This document shows positions 18,256 through 27,302 of a stretch of 64,000 bases of DNA, piece after piece. The stretch lies in contig DVDV01000375.1 in assembly GCA_015296075.1 (NCBI GenBank), positions 1-64,000 of the forward strand. Reading direction: 5' to 3'. Below the pieces are notes generated by a model. It was not told where the DNA came from and made no database searches. It saw nothing but the letters and a program-made list of their open reading frames with translations. Every line of letters starts with the position of its first letter. Within the stretch, counting starts at the first letter, position 1. Made by a program: the position numbers and the translations under genes. This stretch comes from Leptolyngbyaceae cyanobacterium M33_DOE_097. GTDB taxonomy: Bacteria; Cyanobacteriota; Cyanobacteriia; Leptolyngbyales; Leptolyngbyaceae.

Positions 18256-19257
18256 ATGACGCTCTCATTTGACCCCCCTAAGTTAGCCGTTGGAGACTCT
18301 GAGCATTCCCGCAAATCGAGCCAATGCTCTCTCCCTGAAGCAAGTCATCAGGCTGTTCCTGTGAGTCAGGACTGTTTAATCAAGCCGGATGTTTCCTTAG
18401 CCCCGTTTACTTCTTTTCGTGTGGGTGGTGCGGCTGAATGGTACGTTGCCCCCCGAACAATTGATGACCTTGCTGTTAGCCTTAGCTGGGCCAATCAGCA
18501 AAACCTACCGATTACGGTGCTGGGTTCAGGTTCAAATTTGTTGATTAGCGATCGCGGTCTACCAGGTCTGGTGGTTGGCACTCGCCGACTCCGTTATAAC
18601 CAATTTGATGCTGAGACTGGTCTTGTAACTGTTGGCGCGGGTGAGCCATTACCCAAGCTGGCATGGCAAGCCGCTGATCGAGGCATGAAAGGGTTAGAGT
18701 GGGCGGTTGGCATCCCCGGTACAGTTGGTGGCGCAGTTGTGATGAACGCTGGCGCACATGGTGGCTGCATTGCAGAACGCCTGGTTAGTGTTGACGTCCT
18801 TTTACCCAACGGCAGCATCAAAACGTTTGCCGCATCGGAGTTAAACTTCCGCTACCGCACGTCTATGTTGCAAGGGCAAAAGGGCTGGTTGGTGACACGT
18901 GCTACTTTCCAGTTACAGCCAGGTTTTGACCCAGCCGCAATGAATACGATGACTGGGCAACATCTAGAGCATCGCCGCACAACCCAACCCTACCACTTGC
19001 CAAGTTGTGGCAGCGTCTTCCGCAACCCCTCTGAATACAAGGCAGGTTGGTTAATTGAGCAAGCAGGCTTAAAAGGCCATCGGATTGGTGGGGCCGAAGT
19101 GGCACAGCGTCATGCCAATTTCATTTTGAATTGTGGCAATGCAACTGCAACCGACATTTTCCGTCTGATCTACCATGTGCAACAGCACGTACAAGATCAA
19201 TGGTCGCTTTTGTTAGAGCCTGAGGTAAAAATTTTGGGTGAGTTTCAACCCGCGTAA
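18256..19257 (+). CDS. murB: UDP-N-acetylenolpyruvoylglucosamine reductase
   Basis: FAD enzyme that reduces enolpyruvyl-UDP-GlcNAc to UDP-MurNAc, the substrate consumed by MurC. The 333-residue protein has the FAD-binding segment [10 protein letters not shown], then [23 protein letters not shown], the YRTSMLQ loop with its active Tyr/Arg, and the catalytic Ser in CGSVFRNP. A poorly conserved N-terminal stretch of about 40 residues precedes the fold, so the start could lie slightly downstream. It follows murC on the same strand and is closed by a terminator. Confidence 0.95.
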   Translation: MTLSFDPPKLAVGDSEHSRKSSQCSLPEASHQAVPVSQDCLIKPDVSLAPFTSFRVGGAAEWYVAPRTIDDLAVSLSWANQQNLPITVLGSGSNLLISDRGLPGLVVGTRRLRYNQFDAETGLVTVGAGEPLPKLAWQAADRGMKGLEWAVGIPGTVGGAVVMNAGAHGGCIAERLVSVDVLLPNGSIKTFAASELNFRYRTSMLQGQKGWLVTRATFQLQPGFDPAAMNTMTGQHLEHRRTTQPYHLPSCGSVFRNPSEYKAGWLIEQAGLKGHRIGGAEVAQRHANFILNCGNATATDIFRLIYHVQQHVQDQWSLLLEPEVKILGEFQPA

Positions 19258-19276
19258 AATTTCTAAAACCTCATCT

Positions 19277-19310
19277 AGCTAGGGGCACTGAGCTTAGTCC
19301 CTAGCTTTTT
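19277..19310 (+). terminator. Terminator of murC-murB
   Basis: Stem AGCTAGGG (19277-19284) / CCCTAGCT (19299-19306) followed by TTTT. Confidence 0.85.
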
Positions 19311-19471
19311 GCATGGCTAAGTTAGCCACTGAAGCAAACGTTGAGTGGGCTACCCTGTTGCAACAATGGCATAATGAAGCAACTGAAAAGTGAAGGGCAT
19401 TGAAGCTTTTTCCACTTTTCGGCAATCCATGCTTTCATGGAATCTGTACAAATTAAATTTGGGCGATCGCT

Positions 19472-19813
19472 ATGTCAGGACAAGGATTTGGCTTTGGCTT
19501 AGGCAAGATGAAAGAGCTTACCGAAGCCTTCAAAAAAGCACAACAAGTGCAGGAAGGGGCTAAGCGCCTGCAAGAAGAACTAGAGCAAATGGAAGTCGAA
19601 GGCGAAGCTGGTGGTGGCCTCGTCAAGGTCGCTCTCAGTGGGAACCAAGAGCCTGTACGGGTCACCATTTCTCCTGATGTGATGGGTGAAGGCGCAGAGG
19701 TTGTCTCTGATCTGGTGCTGGCAGCGATGAAAGATGCCTACACCCGCTCGACAACAATCATGCGTGAAAAGATGGAAGAGCTAACTGGCGGATTGAATCT
19801 ACCCGGTTTGTAG
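19472..19813 (+). CDS. YbaB/EbfC family nucleoid-associated protein
   Basis: A 113-residue DNA-binding nucleoid protein that works as a dimer and may affect chromosome structure or gene expression. The N-terminal part ([20 protein letters not shown] and on) forms the long charged helix, followed by the conserved sheet with [20 protein letters not shown], then the C-terminal helix. Length is typical. A HIP1 octamer lies just before the ATG. It is 214 bases after murB, separated by a terminator, so it has its own promoter. Confidence 0.9.
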   Translation: MSGQGFGFGLGKMKELTEAFKKAQQVQEGAKRLQEELEQMEVEGEAGGGLVKVALSGNQEPVRVTISPDVMGEGAEVVSDLVLAAMKDAYTRSTTIMREKMEELTGGLNLPGL

Positions 19814-19968
19814 CCTGCGTTCAGCCGTAACACGTTTTTATCACCTTGTAGGTTGCCTCGGAAGAAGTGGCCTGCAAAATTTTTGGATTCGCACCTGTGT
19901 GTGGGACGATGTTGTCGCGATCGCCCACACAGGTCTAAAGTAGACTAGCAGCTAGATTGGTCTTATCC

Positions 19969-20466
19969 ATGCCTTACAAGTTATTGTTTGTCTGTTTAGG
20001 TAATATCTGCCGATCACCTGCTGCTGAAAACATCATGAATCATTTGATTCAGCAAGAAGGTTTGAGCGGCCAAATCGTCTGTGACTCGGCAGGCACTTCG
20101 AGCTACCACATCGGTAGCCCACCTGATCGCCGTATGATGATAGCTGCGGGCGATCGTGGCATTCCGATGCAAGGGCAAGCGCGACAATTTTCCCCACATG
20201 ATTTCAAAGAGTTTGACCTGATCTTGGCAATGGATCGGGAGAATTACGCCAATATTTGCTCACTTGACCCAACGGGTAAGTTCAAGGGCAAAACCCGCTT
20301 AATGTGCGACTTTTGCACCGAACACTCGCTGCGAGAAGTGCCAGATCCTTACTATGGTGGGGCGCAAGGATTTACCCATGTGATTGATCTGCTAATGGAT
20401 GCCTGTAATGGCTTGCTTAACCACGTTAAACAAGAGTTAGCAACCAAAACAGACGGTCTGAGATAA
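19969..20466 (+). CDS. Low-molecular-weight protein-tyrosine phosphatase
   Basis: A 165-residue phosphotyrosine phosphatase of the LMW/arsenate-reductase fold. The P-loop VCLGNICRS gives catalytic Cys9 and Arg15, and the general acid is the Asp in VPDPYYGG. Bacterial relatives often act on tyrosine kinases of polysaccharide export, but no such kinase lies nearby. The start is ATG at 19969 (MPYKLLFVC); an upstream TTG at 19957 is open but less likely. Confidence 0.92.
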   Translation: MPYKLLFVCLGNICRSPAAENIMNHLIQQEGLSGQIVCDSAGTSSYHIGSPPDRRMMIAAGDRGIPMQGQARQFSPHDFKEFDLILAMDRENYANICSLDPTGKFKGKTRLMCDFCTEHSLREVPDPYYGGAQGFTHVIDLLMDACNGLLNHVKQELATKTDGLR

Positions 20467-20992
20467 TCCACTCAAAAAAGCTTTTTCTTGAGTCAACTCA
20501 GTTCGAGCCAGCAAACCTTGGGAGCGTTGCCCCCACCCCCACGAGAAAACGCTTCCCCTCGCCTCGCCTCCAGAAGGTTGTGGTATGTAGGGTTTGACAA
20601 AAGGGGAGACAGGTAGAGTAGGAACCCTACTGCGCAGGCTTAAACAACATCTCGCCTGCTGCACAAAAAACAATTCGACATCTCAGACCGCTGTTACCAC
20701 GGCGATCGCCTTCGTAACCTCCGCCTCACGTCACCCGTCCCTCTATCAGCGATCGAAGTGCGGATCTTGTTACCCTCAAACTCTGGATAGCTGACCATTC
20801 AACACTCACTGACAACACCTTGCGGGGGTCGTAGGGGAGTGAGTCCCCTACACAGCGGGGGCGCGGGGGGAAGTCCCCCGATCTGGCGGCTCCGCCGCCC
20901 CCAAAATCATCACTGCACCCCGTAAACCAAATGACTTTGGTTGATAGAAATGTTGTGGTTGAGATAAAACAAACAGCCCTAAGTTCTATCAA
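20467..20992. other. Repeat-rich spacer with a cluster of G/C hairpins
   Basis: No credible gene. Three adjacent hairpins stand out: GTAGGGGA/TCCCCTAC (20831-20851), CGGGGGG AAGT CCCCCG (20864-20880) and GGCGGC TCC GCCGCC (20885-20899). The region is much richer in G and C than its flanks and resembles a pile-up of extragenic palindromic repeats. Confidence 0.6.
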
Positions 20993-21142
20993 CTGGAGTT
21001 TGAACTAATTCAAAAAATACACCATGTTTAGGAGAGGCGCTAGCGCAGCCCTAGCGAAGCCATGCCAAAGGCTATTGCCACAAGGCTATACGGCTGTTCG
21101 CCCTTACATATAGTGGAAAATCGCGTTTAGTCTAAAGTCCAA
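20993..21142 (+). mobile_element. MITE family A, copy 1, with an internal insertion
   Basis: Terminal inverted repeats CTGGAGTTTGAACTAA and TTAGTCTAAAGTCCAA, flanked on both sides by TATCAA (20987-20992 and 21143-21148), a likely target duplication. The 150-base element matches the 101- and 100-base copies at 29527 and 44681 except for about 50 extra bases in the middle, near 21035-21089, that contain GCGCTAGCGCAGCCCTAGCG. It has no coding capacity. Confidence 0.82.
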
Positions 21143-21158
21143 TATCAACCTAAAACCG

Positions 21159-22079
21159 CTAAAACATCCACTCGACAGAGATTCCGACCCGGCTATCTTT
21201 ACGAAACCGGGAATTTTGTTTTTGAAAGTCAGTCGAAAGCCGCAAATTGCGAGTCAGCGCATAGCCCACCGATAACGTGGTCAGACCCACTTCCTCATCA
21301 CCACCAGGATTGACCCACGTTTGCGTCAACGCCAGATCAACCGCTCCCGTGCGAGATGGCACCAGCAACAATTTAGCGCCCAGATTCACACCATCAGTTG
21401 TGTATTGAGGCGTTTCTAGCCGTCGATAGCCGACTTGGGGCGCGATATTGATAACGCTACCTAAAGGCAAGACATAGTAACGCAGATCAGCTCCCCAACT
21501 CTCGCGATCGCCATTAAAAGCCGCTTGATAATCGGCACTCAGGGTAAAGCGAGAGCGCGCGAGCATCACATCCTCAATGCCAATTTGCCAACCAGCTGCC
21601 TGATCCGTCGAGGGATACTGGACATAGCCCAGCCGCAAGCGGGTTCGAAAGCTGGGGTCATTGCGAATATCCTCGGCAAGATCAGGCGGATTGGTGAGCC
21701 AACGCTGCAAAACAGGGCTATCTTGAATCAGCTTTGGATCCAGATCAAGCTGACTGGGAGACGTTGGTGCCGGAGTTATCGGTGCGGCGTTGGGGGCTGA
21801 GTTTGGCCCTGGTACTGCCTGAGTCTCTGGAGCAGGTGCCGTCGGAGAAGGAGTCTGCGATCGCACAGATGGGGTAAGACTGACATTCGCGATCGCCATC
21901 AATAAGGCTGCGATCGCCCAACTTCGCCCATTCCACAACTGAAGAACGAGAATTAGAGAACTTTGATCATTTCTTAGACGAGCAAATGACCGTTTGCCCC
22001 GTTTAGCGACAAACCATCCGAGTTGATTTAATCCTTGATCCTGAGCATTCCAATCTTGGGAATTACCTTGATTCCTCAT
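21159..22079 (-). CDS. Probable secreted or outer-membrane beta-barrel-like protein
   Basis: The C-terminal part (over 150 residues) alternates hydrophobic and polar residues in repeated strands (RLRLGYVQYP, FTLSADYQAAF, WGADLRYYVLP, IAPQVGYRRL, LSVGYALTRN) and ends in VGISVEWMF, a terminal aromatic typical of outer-membrane barrels. A Pro/Ala/Thr-rich linker and a signal-peptide-like stretch (NGRSWAIAALLMAIANVSL) precede it. The true start is unclear: ATG at 22079 is listed, but the signal peptide suggests TTG at 21938 or ATG at 21899. An upstream open frame to 22175 would begin at a terminator and is unlikely. Function unknown. Confidence 0.7.
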   Translation of the reverse strand: MRNQGNSQDWNAQDQGLNQLGWFVAKRGKRSFARLRNDQSSLILVLQLWNGRSWAIAALLMAIANVSLTPSVRSQTPSPTAPAPETQAVPGPNSAPNAAPITPAPTSPSQLDLDPKLIQDSPVLQRWLTNPPDLAEDIRNDPSFRTRLRLGYVQYPSTDQAAGWQIGIEDVMLARSRFTLSADYQAAFNGDRESWGADLRYYVLPLGSVINIAPQVGYRRLETPQYTTDGVNLGAKLLLVPSRTGAVDLALTQTWVNPGGDEEVGLTTLSVGYALTRNLRLSTDFQKQNSRFRKDSRVGISVEWMF

Positions 22080-22175
22080 CCTCAAACACCACGCAACCCC
22101 TGCAGATTTTTTGCCAACCAGAGATTGCTCAATGGCGTGATCTGCAAGTCTTTGTTTCCGAACCCAGTTTGGCAC

Positions 22176-22205
22176 AAAAAAAAAGGCCCTGTCTGAGACA
22201 GAGCC
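22176..22205 (-). terminator. Rho-independent terminator of acsF
   Basis: On the minus strand the stem GGCTCTGTCT / AGACAGGGCC (one mismatch) is followed by T9. It lies 27 bases past the acsF stop codon. Confidence 0.9.
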
Positions 22206-22231
22206 AAAAGAGACTGAAACCAGCCAAAGAA

Positions 22232-23308
22232 TTAACGGATAGGTGCCAGAGCCTTGCTGACATCAATCGGCTTCATGAAATAGAGCTTCACGAGGTTAAT
22301 GCCATTTGACAGATAGTGAGGCAGCTTTTGCACAAACTGAATTGGCTTCGGTGCGCTAGAGCTAGCGATCGCGCTCAGCTTCTCGTTGGTCTTAACGCAC
22401 GCTTCCAGATATTCATAGAACTTAGGATTCTGCACGTCAAGGATGACCGGAAACACCTTCGCAGAAGTTTCGTTGGTCTTCTCAATCACGTACTTGTCAT
22501 ACTCCCGCGCATCTAAACCGAGAGACGCGTAGAAATCTTTGCGCTGGACATCGTTCAGGTACATCGTCGCAAAGACTGACAGCAAGAAAAAGCGGCACCA
22601 CAGCTTTGCTTTCCAGTCATTTAAGAACTGGGGTTGAGCCCGCATAATGGCATCAAAGAAATCGCCGTGGCGGTTTTCATCCTGACACCAGTTCTCAAAG
22701 AACCGGAAGATGGGATAGATGCGGTTTTCGGGGTGAGACTCAAGGTGACGGAAAATAGTGATGTAACGCCAGTAGCCAATCTTCTCAGACAGGTAGGTTG
22801 CGTAGAAGATGAACTTGGGCTTAAAGAAGGTGTACTTACGGCTCTTGGTCAAGAAACCAAGGTCGAGCTGCAAGTTAAAGTCTGACATGGCTTTGTTGAG
22901 GAAGCCAGCATGACGCGCTTCATCACGCGACATCAGGTTAAAGCATTCTGCCAGCAAAGGGCTTTTATTTTTTAAACGACGGCCCAACTCTTTATAGAGC
23001 AAGAAGCCAGAAAATTCGGCTGTACAAGAACGCTCTAAAAACTCAATGAATAACTGACGGGTTTCACCATCAATATGATCCCAGGACTGCTCAAACTCGC
23101 CATCACGCACAAAGTGATGCCGGTTATAGTCGGCCCGGAATTCTTCCAGAATGGCTTGCAACTCGTCTTCGTTAACAGAGATGTCCATCCGCTCCATCTC
23201 ATCAAAGTCGGTGGTGTAGAAGCGGGGAGTTAGAATCGTTTCCTTTGCGGGGATTTTGACCCCTGGACGCATTTCTTCAAAACCGGGCTTTTTAAGGGAA
23301 TCTACCAT
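22232..23308 (-). CDS. acsF: Mg-protoporphyrin IX monomethyl ester oxidative cyclase (aerobic)
   Basis: Diiron monooxygenase that closes the isocyclic ring E of chlorophyll using O2. The 358-residue protein begins [18 protein letters not shown] and carries ferritin-like diiron ligands, including the ExxH pairs in [10 protein letters not shown] and [11 protein letters not shown]. This is the aerobic AcsF type (ChlA/CycI), not the radical-SAM BchE. Cyanobacteria may hold two paralogues for high and low oxygen; I cannot tell which this is. It is transcribed alone, with a strong terminator, and diverges from the TM2 gene. Confidence 0.96.
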   Translation of the reverse strand: MVDSLKKPGFEEMRPGVKIPAKETILTPRFYTTDFDEMERMDISVNEDELQAILEEFRADYNRHHFVRDGEFEQSWDHIDGETRQLFIEFLERSCTAEFSGFLLYKELGRRLKNKSPLLAECFNLMSRDEARHAGFLNKAMSDFNLQLDLGFLTKSRKYTFFKPKFIFYATYLSEKIGYWRYITIFRHLESHPENRIYPIFRFFENWCQDENRHGDFFDAIMRAQPQFLNDWKAKLWCRFFLLSVFATMYLNDVQRKDFYASLGLDAREYDKYVIEKTNETSAKVFPVILDVQNPKFYEYLEACVKTNEKLSAIASSSAPKPIQFVQKLPHYLSNGINLVKLYFMKPIDVSKALAPIR

Positions 23309-23566
23309 GAGTCAATCTTTAGTCTCTTGATACCGTGTGCGGCATGAATTCTGCGATCGCCTAACCCAAAAGCAAAGAGCGATCGCCTTCTCAGTCTACC
23401 AAGCCCCTTCGTGGGTTTTGTCACACTAACTGTTAAGAGTTGCAACAACCTGTATGGGTTTATAACGGTTTTGTCCCGTTTTATCAAGAACTGCACCACT
23501 GAGCCTGACCAAAATCGTTTGGAATCCTTATCATATGAAGCACAACGCTCTTCACGCATTCACTGT

Positions 23567-24235
23567 ATGAATAACGCTGGTACTGCCTACATTCTGTGGT
23601 TAGGAATCTTGCTGGGTGTGGGTGGTTTACATCGCCTTTACAACGGCAAGATTTTAACAGGCATTATTTGGCTCTTTACTTATGGCTTTTTTGGGTTTGG
23701 GCAGTTGTTTGACTTGCTGCTCATTCCCAACATGACGGAAGAGCACAACGCCAGATGGCGGCTCAGACACGGTTTGCCCGCTGCGGATGCGGCTAATCTG
23801 CAACCTGCTGTGCAACGAGTGGTCACTGACGCACCGAATGAAGACTTAATGCTGCGGTTGCTACAAGCATCGGAATCACGCGGCGGCAAAATCTCCGTTA
23901 CCCAAGGGGTGATTGATACAGGCTCAACTTTTACCGAGGTTGAGCTAGCACTCAAAGAAATGGTGCGGCGCAAGTACATTTACTTTGCTGGAGATGGCTC
24001 TAAAACCCTGATTGTGCCTGAGTTTCAGAAGCAGCCAGACAGCTTGATGCACCAACTGATTCGGGCGGCTGCCGAAAAAGGCGGAAAACTCTCTGTGACG
24101 CAAGGGGTGCTAGCGACAGGAGCCGGGTTTGAAGCCGTTGAGGTGACGTTGAAAAAAATGGTGCAAACGGGGCATGTGGATGTTATGAATGACCCTGAAA
24201 CCGGAGTTGTTATCTACGACTTCCATGAACTGTAG
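23567..24235 (+). CDS. TM2-domain protein with two tandem repeats
   Basis: A 222-residue protein. Residues 5-60 form a TM2 domain: two membrane helices joined by a GLHRLYNGK turn. The soluble part has two similar units, about 93-139 and 160-206, each reading as a helix, GGK(I/L)SVTQGV, a TG-x-F turn and a second helix (VELALKEMV / VEVTLKKMV). The units look like small winged-helix-like modules facing the cytoplasm. The function is unknown. Start chosen at ATG 23567 (MNNAGTAY); the upstream open frame does not look coding. Divergent from acsF. Confidence 0.82.
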   Translation: MNNAGTAYILWLGILLGVGGLHRLYNGKILTGIIWLFTYGFFGFGQLFDLLLIPNMTEEHNARWRLRHGLPAADAANLQPAVQRVVTDAPNEDLMLRLLQASESRGGKISVTQGVIDTGSTFTEVELALKEMVRRKYIYFAGDGSKTLIVPEFQKQPDSLMHQLIRAAAEKGGKLSVTQGVLATGAGFEAVEVTLKKMVQTGHVDVMNDPETGVVIYDFHEL

Positions 24236-24324
24236 CCGCCTGCGCCACCCCTAAAAGGCCAGCATCGCAGCCTGCTTGTTACAGCCTGAAAGTGCAGCAC
24301 AGCCTTCCTCCAAAGCAGGTTCCT

Positions 24325-24348
24325 GCATGAGAAAGCGGTTTCTCATGC
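24325..24348. terminator. Hairpin between convergent TM2 and lpxD genes
   Basis: Perfect 10-bp stem GCATGAGAAA / TTTCTCATGC with loop GCGG. There is no long T tract, so termination is possible but not certain. Confidence 0.5.
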
Positions 24349-24364
24349 CATGCAAAATTGAAAG

Positions 24365-25447
24365 TCAAGCCTGCTCAGCGTCTGTCGGCTCGTTATCAGG
24401 TGGGCTGAGCTGATCAACCCGACGCTTTAGATCGCGGAGCGTTCTTCTCATCTCAGGCAAACGCGGGAAGATAGTGGCAGCGCGGAGAAAAATCTCGTGG
24501 TCGATCGCGGGTGATCCTGACACAATCTTATTTGCGGCAATACTGCTAAGCACCCCTGCTTGCGCTGAGATCTGAGTGTTATCACCCACTGAAAACTGGT
24601 TGGCAATGCCGACTTGACCACCCAGCAACACCCGATTGCCCAGCTTCACACCACCTGCTAAGCCAACCTGAGCTGCCATTGCGCAGTTTTGCCCAATCCG
24701 GCAACCGTGCGCGATGTGAATCAAGTTGTCGAGTTTGGTATTACGACCGAGTCGCGTTTCGCCCACAGCCGGACGATCAATCGTTGAATTACAACCGATC
24801 TCCACCCCGTCTTCTAGAACCACAATGCCCGACTGCTCCATCTTGTACCAGCCATCGGGAATCGGCACAAACCCAAACCCTTCAGAACCGACTACCGCCC
24901 CCGCGTGAATCACGCAATCGGCACCGATTTGAGTCCGTTCTTGAATCACACAGTTTGCGTGCAGGGTCGTGCGATCGCCAATCTGCACCCCTGGATAAAT
25001 CACCACATTGGGATGAATGCAAACGTTGTCCCCAATCGTCACGCTCGCCTGAATCACGACATGCGCCCCAATCGAAACGGCTTCGCCAATCGTAGCCGAG
25101 GGGTCAATCACCGCTGAGGGGTGAATCCTGGGGGCTGGCTTAAAAGGCTGGTAAAACAGGGCGATCGTCTGCGCAAACATCAACCGGGGAAATGGAGCCT
25201 CAACCCAGGTAATATTGCGTGCATTAGCCCTGGCAGCAAACTCATCGCCGCGTGGCAAGATTAAAGCACTTGCTTGCGTTGTATCGATTTGCGCAGCAAA
25301 TTTTTGCCCTTCAACGTAGCTAACAGTACCGGGCGATGCTTCATTAATTGCGGCCACACCCACAATATCAATGCTTTGATTGCCGCCCGTTTTTAATGCT
25401 CTGCCAGTTGCGGCACTGAGTTTTTCTACCAGTTCGCTAAATTTCAT
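24365..25447 (-). CDS. lpxD: UDP-3-O-acyl-glucosamine N-acyltransferase
   Basis: Adds the N-linked acyl chain to UDP-3-O-acylglucosamine in lipid A synthesis. The 360-residue protein has the N-terminal uridine-binding domain (MKFSELVEKLSAATG), a long left-handed beta-helix of hexapeptide repeats (VSIGAHVVIQ, VCIHPNVVI and so on), the catalytic His region HAGAVVGSEGFGFVP and a C-terminal helix. Start at ATG 25447; thirteen upstream codons remain open. The ATG overlaps the stop of a possible small gene at 25444-25635 as ATGA. No other lpx genes lie here. Confidence 0.93.
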   Translation of the reverse strand: MKFSELVEKLSAATGRALKTGGNQSIDIVGVAAINEASPGTVSYVEGQKFAAQIDTTQASALILPRGDEFAARANARNITWVEAPFPRLMFAQTIALFYQPFKPAPRIHPSAVIDPSATIGEAVSIGAHVVIQASVTIGDNVCIHPNVVIYPGVQIGDRTTLHANCVIQERTQIGADCVIHAGAVVGSEGFGFVPIPDGWYKMEQSGIVVLEDGVEIGCNSTIDRPAVGETRLGRNTKLDNLIHIAHGCRIGQNCAMAAQVGLAGGVKLGNRVLLGGQVGIANQFSVGDNTQISAQAGVLSSIAANKIVSGSPAIDHEIFLRAATIFPRLPEMRRTLRDLKRRVDQLSPPDNEPTDAEQA

Positions 25448-25635
25448 GCTGCTACACCAATTCTGAACAATACGTGAGGCACCCAAATGATTTGCCGCTC
25501 AGCCTGCAATAGCAAACATTGGTGTTTAAACGTTTCAGATTCTGCCATTGAAACCAAACATTGTCCGATAAGCGGATTGACCAAATCATTCTGAATCACC
25601 CCAACCCCCTCAATTGCTCGACGCAATCCTTTCAC
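25444..25635 (-). CDS. Possible small gene coupled to lpxD, function unknown
   Basis: A 63-codon frame starting with GTG and ending in TGA that overlaps the lpxD ATG as ATGA, the arrangement of translationally coupled genes. The product (MKGLRRAIEGVGVIQNDL at the start, ending VPHVLFRIGVAA) has mixed helix-forming residues and no recognised domain. No strong ribosome site is visible. It may be a real short gene or a chance frame. Confidence 0.35.
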   Translation of the reverse strand: MKGLRRAIEGVGVIQNDLVNPLIGQCLVSMAESETFKHQCLLLQAERQIIWVPHVLFRIGVAA

Positions 25636-25724
25636 ACAAATGTTGCGCGATCGCGCCTACCCCATCCCAAAGGTTAGAAAACCAAACCGTTGAGAAAGAT
25701 ACGAGAGATTTTACGATGAAAGTG

Positions 25725-27116
25725 TTATCGCACGAGATAAGCAACACACTCAACGTGTGCCGTTTGTGCAAAAAAGTCTGCTGGTTGAACGCGGGTGAGG
25801 CGGTAGCCGCCCGTTTGACACAGCACTTTCAAGTCGCGTGCTAAGGTTGCCGGGTTACAACTCATATACGCGATTTGCGCCGGAGACTGGGCAATCAACG
25901 TAGACAGCACATTGGGGCTACAACCTTTGCGGGGTGGGTCAAGCACTATTACATCTGGCAGTTCGCCTAAACCGGGTAGAACCTGCTCGACATCGCCCAC
26001 CCTAAACTCGGCATTGGTGATGTGGTTAATTGCGGCGTTTTGTTGAGCCTGCGCGATCGCAACCGATTGGATCTCAAACCCAATCGCCCGCTTGACCTGT
26101 TGGGCCAGAGGCAGCGTCAACGTCCCAATGCCACAGTAGGCATCAACCAGCAACTCATGCCCCTGTAAGTCAAGCGTTCGTTGCATGTCGTGCAGCAAGG
26201 CTTCAGCCGCTTCAGTGTTTACCTGAAAAAACGTCTCTGGCGCAATCTGAAAGGTTAACCCTGCAAAAATTTCATGCAGATAGTCTCGCCCTGAGACACA
26301 CCGCATTTCGGCACCAAAAATGGCATTGGTGCGATCGCGGTTGAGGTTGAGACAAACACCCACCAAGTCAGGATAGCGATCGCGCCAGGTTTGAATTTGC
26401 TCCTCCAGGCCGAGTAAATTCCAGTCTGTAGTCACCAGAGTCAATAGCTGCTCACCTGTACGTCGCCCAATCCGCAGGGCAAGATGGCGAAGTTTGCCGC
26501 GATGCTGGGCCTCGTTATAGATGCTCCAGCCGCGATCGTGCAGATCTTGCTTGATTTCTGCCAATAAAGGATTAAGCCGCGCATCTTGAATTGGGCACTG
26601 GTTCAAGTTAACCAGGTGATGACTGCCTTTCTGGTAATAACCAGCTTGCACTTGCCCTGTAGACGATCGCGCCAGCGGAAACGTTGCCTTGTTTCGATAA
26701 GCAAAAGGATTACCAGCACTTAGAACTGGCTCAACAGGCGGTTCAGCAAAACCACCAATTCGCTGCAAAGCCTGAATGACCTGGTTGCGTTTCGCCTCAA
26801 GCTGGTAGTCATACCGCACGTGTTGCCATTGACACCCACCGCACTTGTCTGCCACAAAACAAGGGGGGCGATCGCGGTACGGGGATGGCTCTAAAATTTC
26901 TTGTAACTTGCCAAATGCATACTCCGGCTTGACATGCACGAGCCGCACGCGCACACGATCTCCAGTCACCGTATCAGGCACAAACACAACCCGTTGATCA
27001 GCCCGCCCGACCCCATCGCCGCGATCGCTCAGATCAGTAATCACAACTTCGATTAAAGCGCCTTGCTGCCACTGATAAGCTGACTCGGTCGCAGTTGGAG
27101 AAAAAGATGAAGGCAT
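25725..27116 (-). CDS. rlmD: 23S rRNA (uracil-C5)-methyltransferase, RlmD/TrmA family
   Basis: S-adenosylmethionine-dependent m5U methyltransferase acting on rRNA or tRNA. The 463-residue protein has an N-terminal TRAM RNA-binding domain (VVITDLSDRGDGVGRADQRV), an iron-sulfur-type Cys cluster (CFVADKCGGCQW), the SAM-binding DAYCGIGTLTLPLA, the DPPRKGCSP motif and the catalytic Cys in AYMSCNPATLARDL. The Fe-S cluster supports the RlmD/RumA group, but the precise target base cannot be proven from sequence. It is a single gene with the sugar transferase downstream. Confidence 0.88.
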   Translation of the reverse strand: MPSSFSPTATESAYQWQQGALIEVVITDLSDRGDGVGRADQRVVFVPDTVTGDRVRVRLVHVKPEYAFGKLQEILEPSPYRDRPPCFVADKCGGCQWQHVRYDYQLEAKRNQVIQALQRIGGFAEPPVEPVLSAGNPFAYRNKATFPLARSSTGQVQAGYYQKGSHHLVNLNQCPIQDARLNPLLAEIKQDLHDRGWSIYNEAQHRGKLRHLALRIGRRTGEQLLTLVTTDWNLLGLEEQIQTWRDRYPDLVGVCLNLNRDRTNAIFGAEMRCVSGRDYLHEIFAGLTFQIAPETFFQVNTEAAEALLHDMQRTLDLQGHELLVDAYCGIGTLTLPLAQQVKRAIGFEIQSVAIAQAQQNAAINHITNAEFRVGDVEQVLPGLGELPDVIVLDPPRKGCSPNVLSTLIAQSPAQIAYMSCNPATLARDLKVLCQTGGYRLTRVQPADFFAQTAHVECVAYLVR

Positions 27117-27302
27117 TGGCCGATTGGTTGAGAAACACAGTTCAGTATAGCGATCTCACCCAGGAGATGCAGAACCGTTGCGACCTCGTCTCACCCAGCA
27201 AAAGCCCCAGACTCTAACGAACCTGGGACTCTGGGGGATAGCAAACACAGAAATGAAAAATATGTCACCTTACTAATCTTAAAAATAAGGGTATTGATTC
27301 TT

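Noticed and set aside
20497-20520. GTTCGA near 20501 as a possible tRNA T-loop
   Set aside because: The flanking bases do not form a T-arm stem and no acceptor or anticodon arm can be drawn.
20594-20794. 66-codon plus-strand frame in the repeat-rich spacer
   Set aside because: Composition and position indicate random open frame in repetitive DNA.
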